Assembly: GCF_017654505.1 (NCBI RefSeq) | Contig: NC_054547.1 | Span: forward strand, 28,169,475 to 28,233,474 | DNA from: Polyodon spathula | Taxonomy: Eukaryota; Chordata; Actinopteri; Acipenseriformes; Polyodontidae | Length of the DNA stretch: 64,000 bases | Direction of reading: 5' to 3' | Shown: positions 63,104 to 64,000 of the stretch, piece after piece | Layout: each line of letters opens with the position of its first letter | Position numbering within the stretch: position 1 is the stretch's first letter | Notes under the pieces: generated by a model | Seen by the model: the letters and a program-made list of their open reading frames with translations, nothing else | Databases searched by the model: none | What the model was told of the DNA's origin: nothing | Position numbers and translations under genes: made by a program

Positions 63104-63232
63104 AATGAGATGTGATACCTTTTATTTGACTAACTAAATAATAATTTTTCACGAGCTTTCAACACCTCAAAGGTCTCTTCTTCAGGTGAAAGTAGGAAAG
63201 AGCTACTTCGTTTTCATTTGAAAGTACCTGAC
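63104..63232 (-). repeat. Probable Penelope-like retroelement terminus
   Basis: The minus strand reads CACCTGAAGAAGAGACCTTT, then GAGGTGTTGAAAGCTCGTGA, then TAGTTAGTCAAATAAAAGGT and ATCACATCTC. The CTGAAGA / GACCT...AGGT stem / GAAA order is that of a degenerate hammerhead-type core, as described for Penelope-like elements. The AAATAAAAGGTATCA downstream motif is a widely dispersed vertebrate repeat end as I remember it. No RT coding nearby. Confidence 0.45.
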
Positions 63233-63239
63233 TAGAATG

Positions 63240-63520
63240 ACAATTAAATGTGGTTGTCTTGGCAACAGTGTTTCCTTACGTCGTTACAGCAACACACAAA
63301 GCGGTTTTAGACTTGTTATTGCGCTTTCAATCTACTTTACACTACAAAGGTGAAGTAGAGAACTACAAAGTCCACTGTCCTTTGCGGTTTTAAAGTTGTC
63401 ATGTCATCAATAGTACTGACACTGCGCTTCTCGCTACGGTTGTATTTTAATTCTATTAAACTGTGAAAACACGCGTTAGTAAGCTTTTTCTTTCACGAGT
63501 TTTGAATGTTAATTAGATTT
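63240..63520. promoter_or_regulatory. Candidate promoter patch
   Basis: About ten CpGs in 280 bp, clearly more than the surrounding DNA. It contains ACTACAAAGTCCACTGTCC followed by TTTGCGG at 63362, which keeps the ACTACAA start and GCGG end of the ZNF143 SBS motif at the right spacing (about 18 of 26 positions), and ACTACAAAGG just upstream. It could drive PHC3 (minus) from about 10 kb upstream or a gene beyond the right edge. Motif-based inference only. Confidence 0.3.
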
Positions 63521-63587
63521 GTTACGATCCATCTGACAGTAAAGATAAATTAATAAAACTAAACGTTATCAAAAGTTGACAACAGTA

Positions 63588-63642
<55 letters not shown>
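63588..63642. repeat. (AAT)n microsatellite
   Basis: About 18 AAT units. The long leucine- or tyrosine-rich minus frames over it are repeat artefacts. Confidence 0.95.
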
Positions 63643-63644
<2 letters not shown>

Positions 63645-64000
63645 TTATTTTCTTGCATCGGTCCGAAAATGTCACACACCTTTGTCCACAAGCCGAAGTA
63701 CATACTAGAGTGAATATAAACAATGAAGTTAACAGTACCAATCTGAATAGAAATAGCCGCAATGAATCCACTGACGTTTGGGCAAGACCAATAGAAAAAA
63801 AAGAAAGAAAAAAAGAAAGCATCTTCCAGCAAAATCAAAACCACGGGCAGCAGTGAACCAAAAAGGACAACACGTATAGACACGGCACACGGTGGAGCAG
63901 GAGTCACCAAATAAAGTACACAGGTAAATTGTTGTTTTGGAGTACAATTCAGTTAAAAAAAATGTACCTACATTTCTAATTTGAATGTTATTGAATCCGA
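63643..64000. other. Window end, nothing firmly identified
   Basis: A minus open frame to 63910 has a hydrophobic stretch but no recognisable family; part of it is a T-rich tract and the TAA repeat. Confidence 0.4.

Noticed and set aside
63559..63947. Hydrophobic minus-strand ORFs as a membrane protein gene
   Set aside because: They depend on the TAA repeat and T-rich tracts, show no family pattern, and overlap each other in different frames.

Overview
The window is nuclear DNA of a vertebrate, almost certainly a ray-finned fish. It is AT-rich and carries spliced genes with kilobase-scale introns, many (TA)n, (TAA)n and (CA)n tracts, and a fish-style mix of Tc1, mariner-like, Harbinger and hAT transposons plus tRNA-derived SINEs. 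The minus-strand SINE at 20963-21350 resembles one I associate from memory with sturgeons and paddlefish. That makes an acipenseriform source my best guess, but it is not proven.

Layout. (1) 1-13430: the last five coding exons of SLC7A14 (+), followed by a probable 3' UTR of about 3.6 kb; the N-terminal exons lie off the left edge. (2) 13430-23700: intergenic, with a LINE scrap, a degraded but full-length Tc1 element (16576-18124), a SINE with a (TA)n tail and several dispersed repeats. (3) 23729-25902: complete three-exon CLDN11 (-), convergent with SLC7A14. (4) 28816-29790: a second, diverged CLDN11 copy of which only exons 2 and 3 remain, exon 2 broken. (5) 34143-53476: complete 14-exon PHC3 (-), with a Harbinger remnant and an intron-bearing mariner/IS630-like element in its introns. 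(6) 53500-64000: no coding exon recognised. It holds a 24 x 41-bp minisatellite, a non-autonomous hAT element with a perfect 8-bp target duplication, and a small CpG-richer patch near 63.3 kb that could be a promoter.

The three genes are the block found at human 3q26.2. SLC7A14 and CLDN11 keep the convergent arrangement known from human. PHC3 is next to CLDN11 without SKIL and PRKCI between them, and it points the other way relative to CLDN11 than in human, so the block has been rearranged in one lineage. The genes are not functionally linked: SLC7A14 is an intracellular cationic amino acid transporter family member, CLDN11 a tight-junction claudin of myelin and testis, and PHC3 a Polycomb PRC1 subunit. 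I found no new multi-gene system. The most unusual items are the partly decayed CLDN11 duplicate, the hairpin-bearing minisatellite and the transposon insertions with readable ends.
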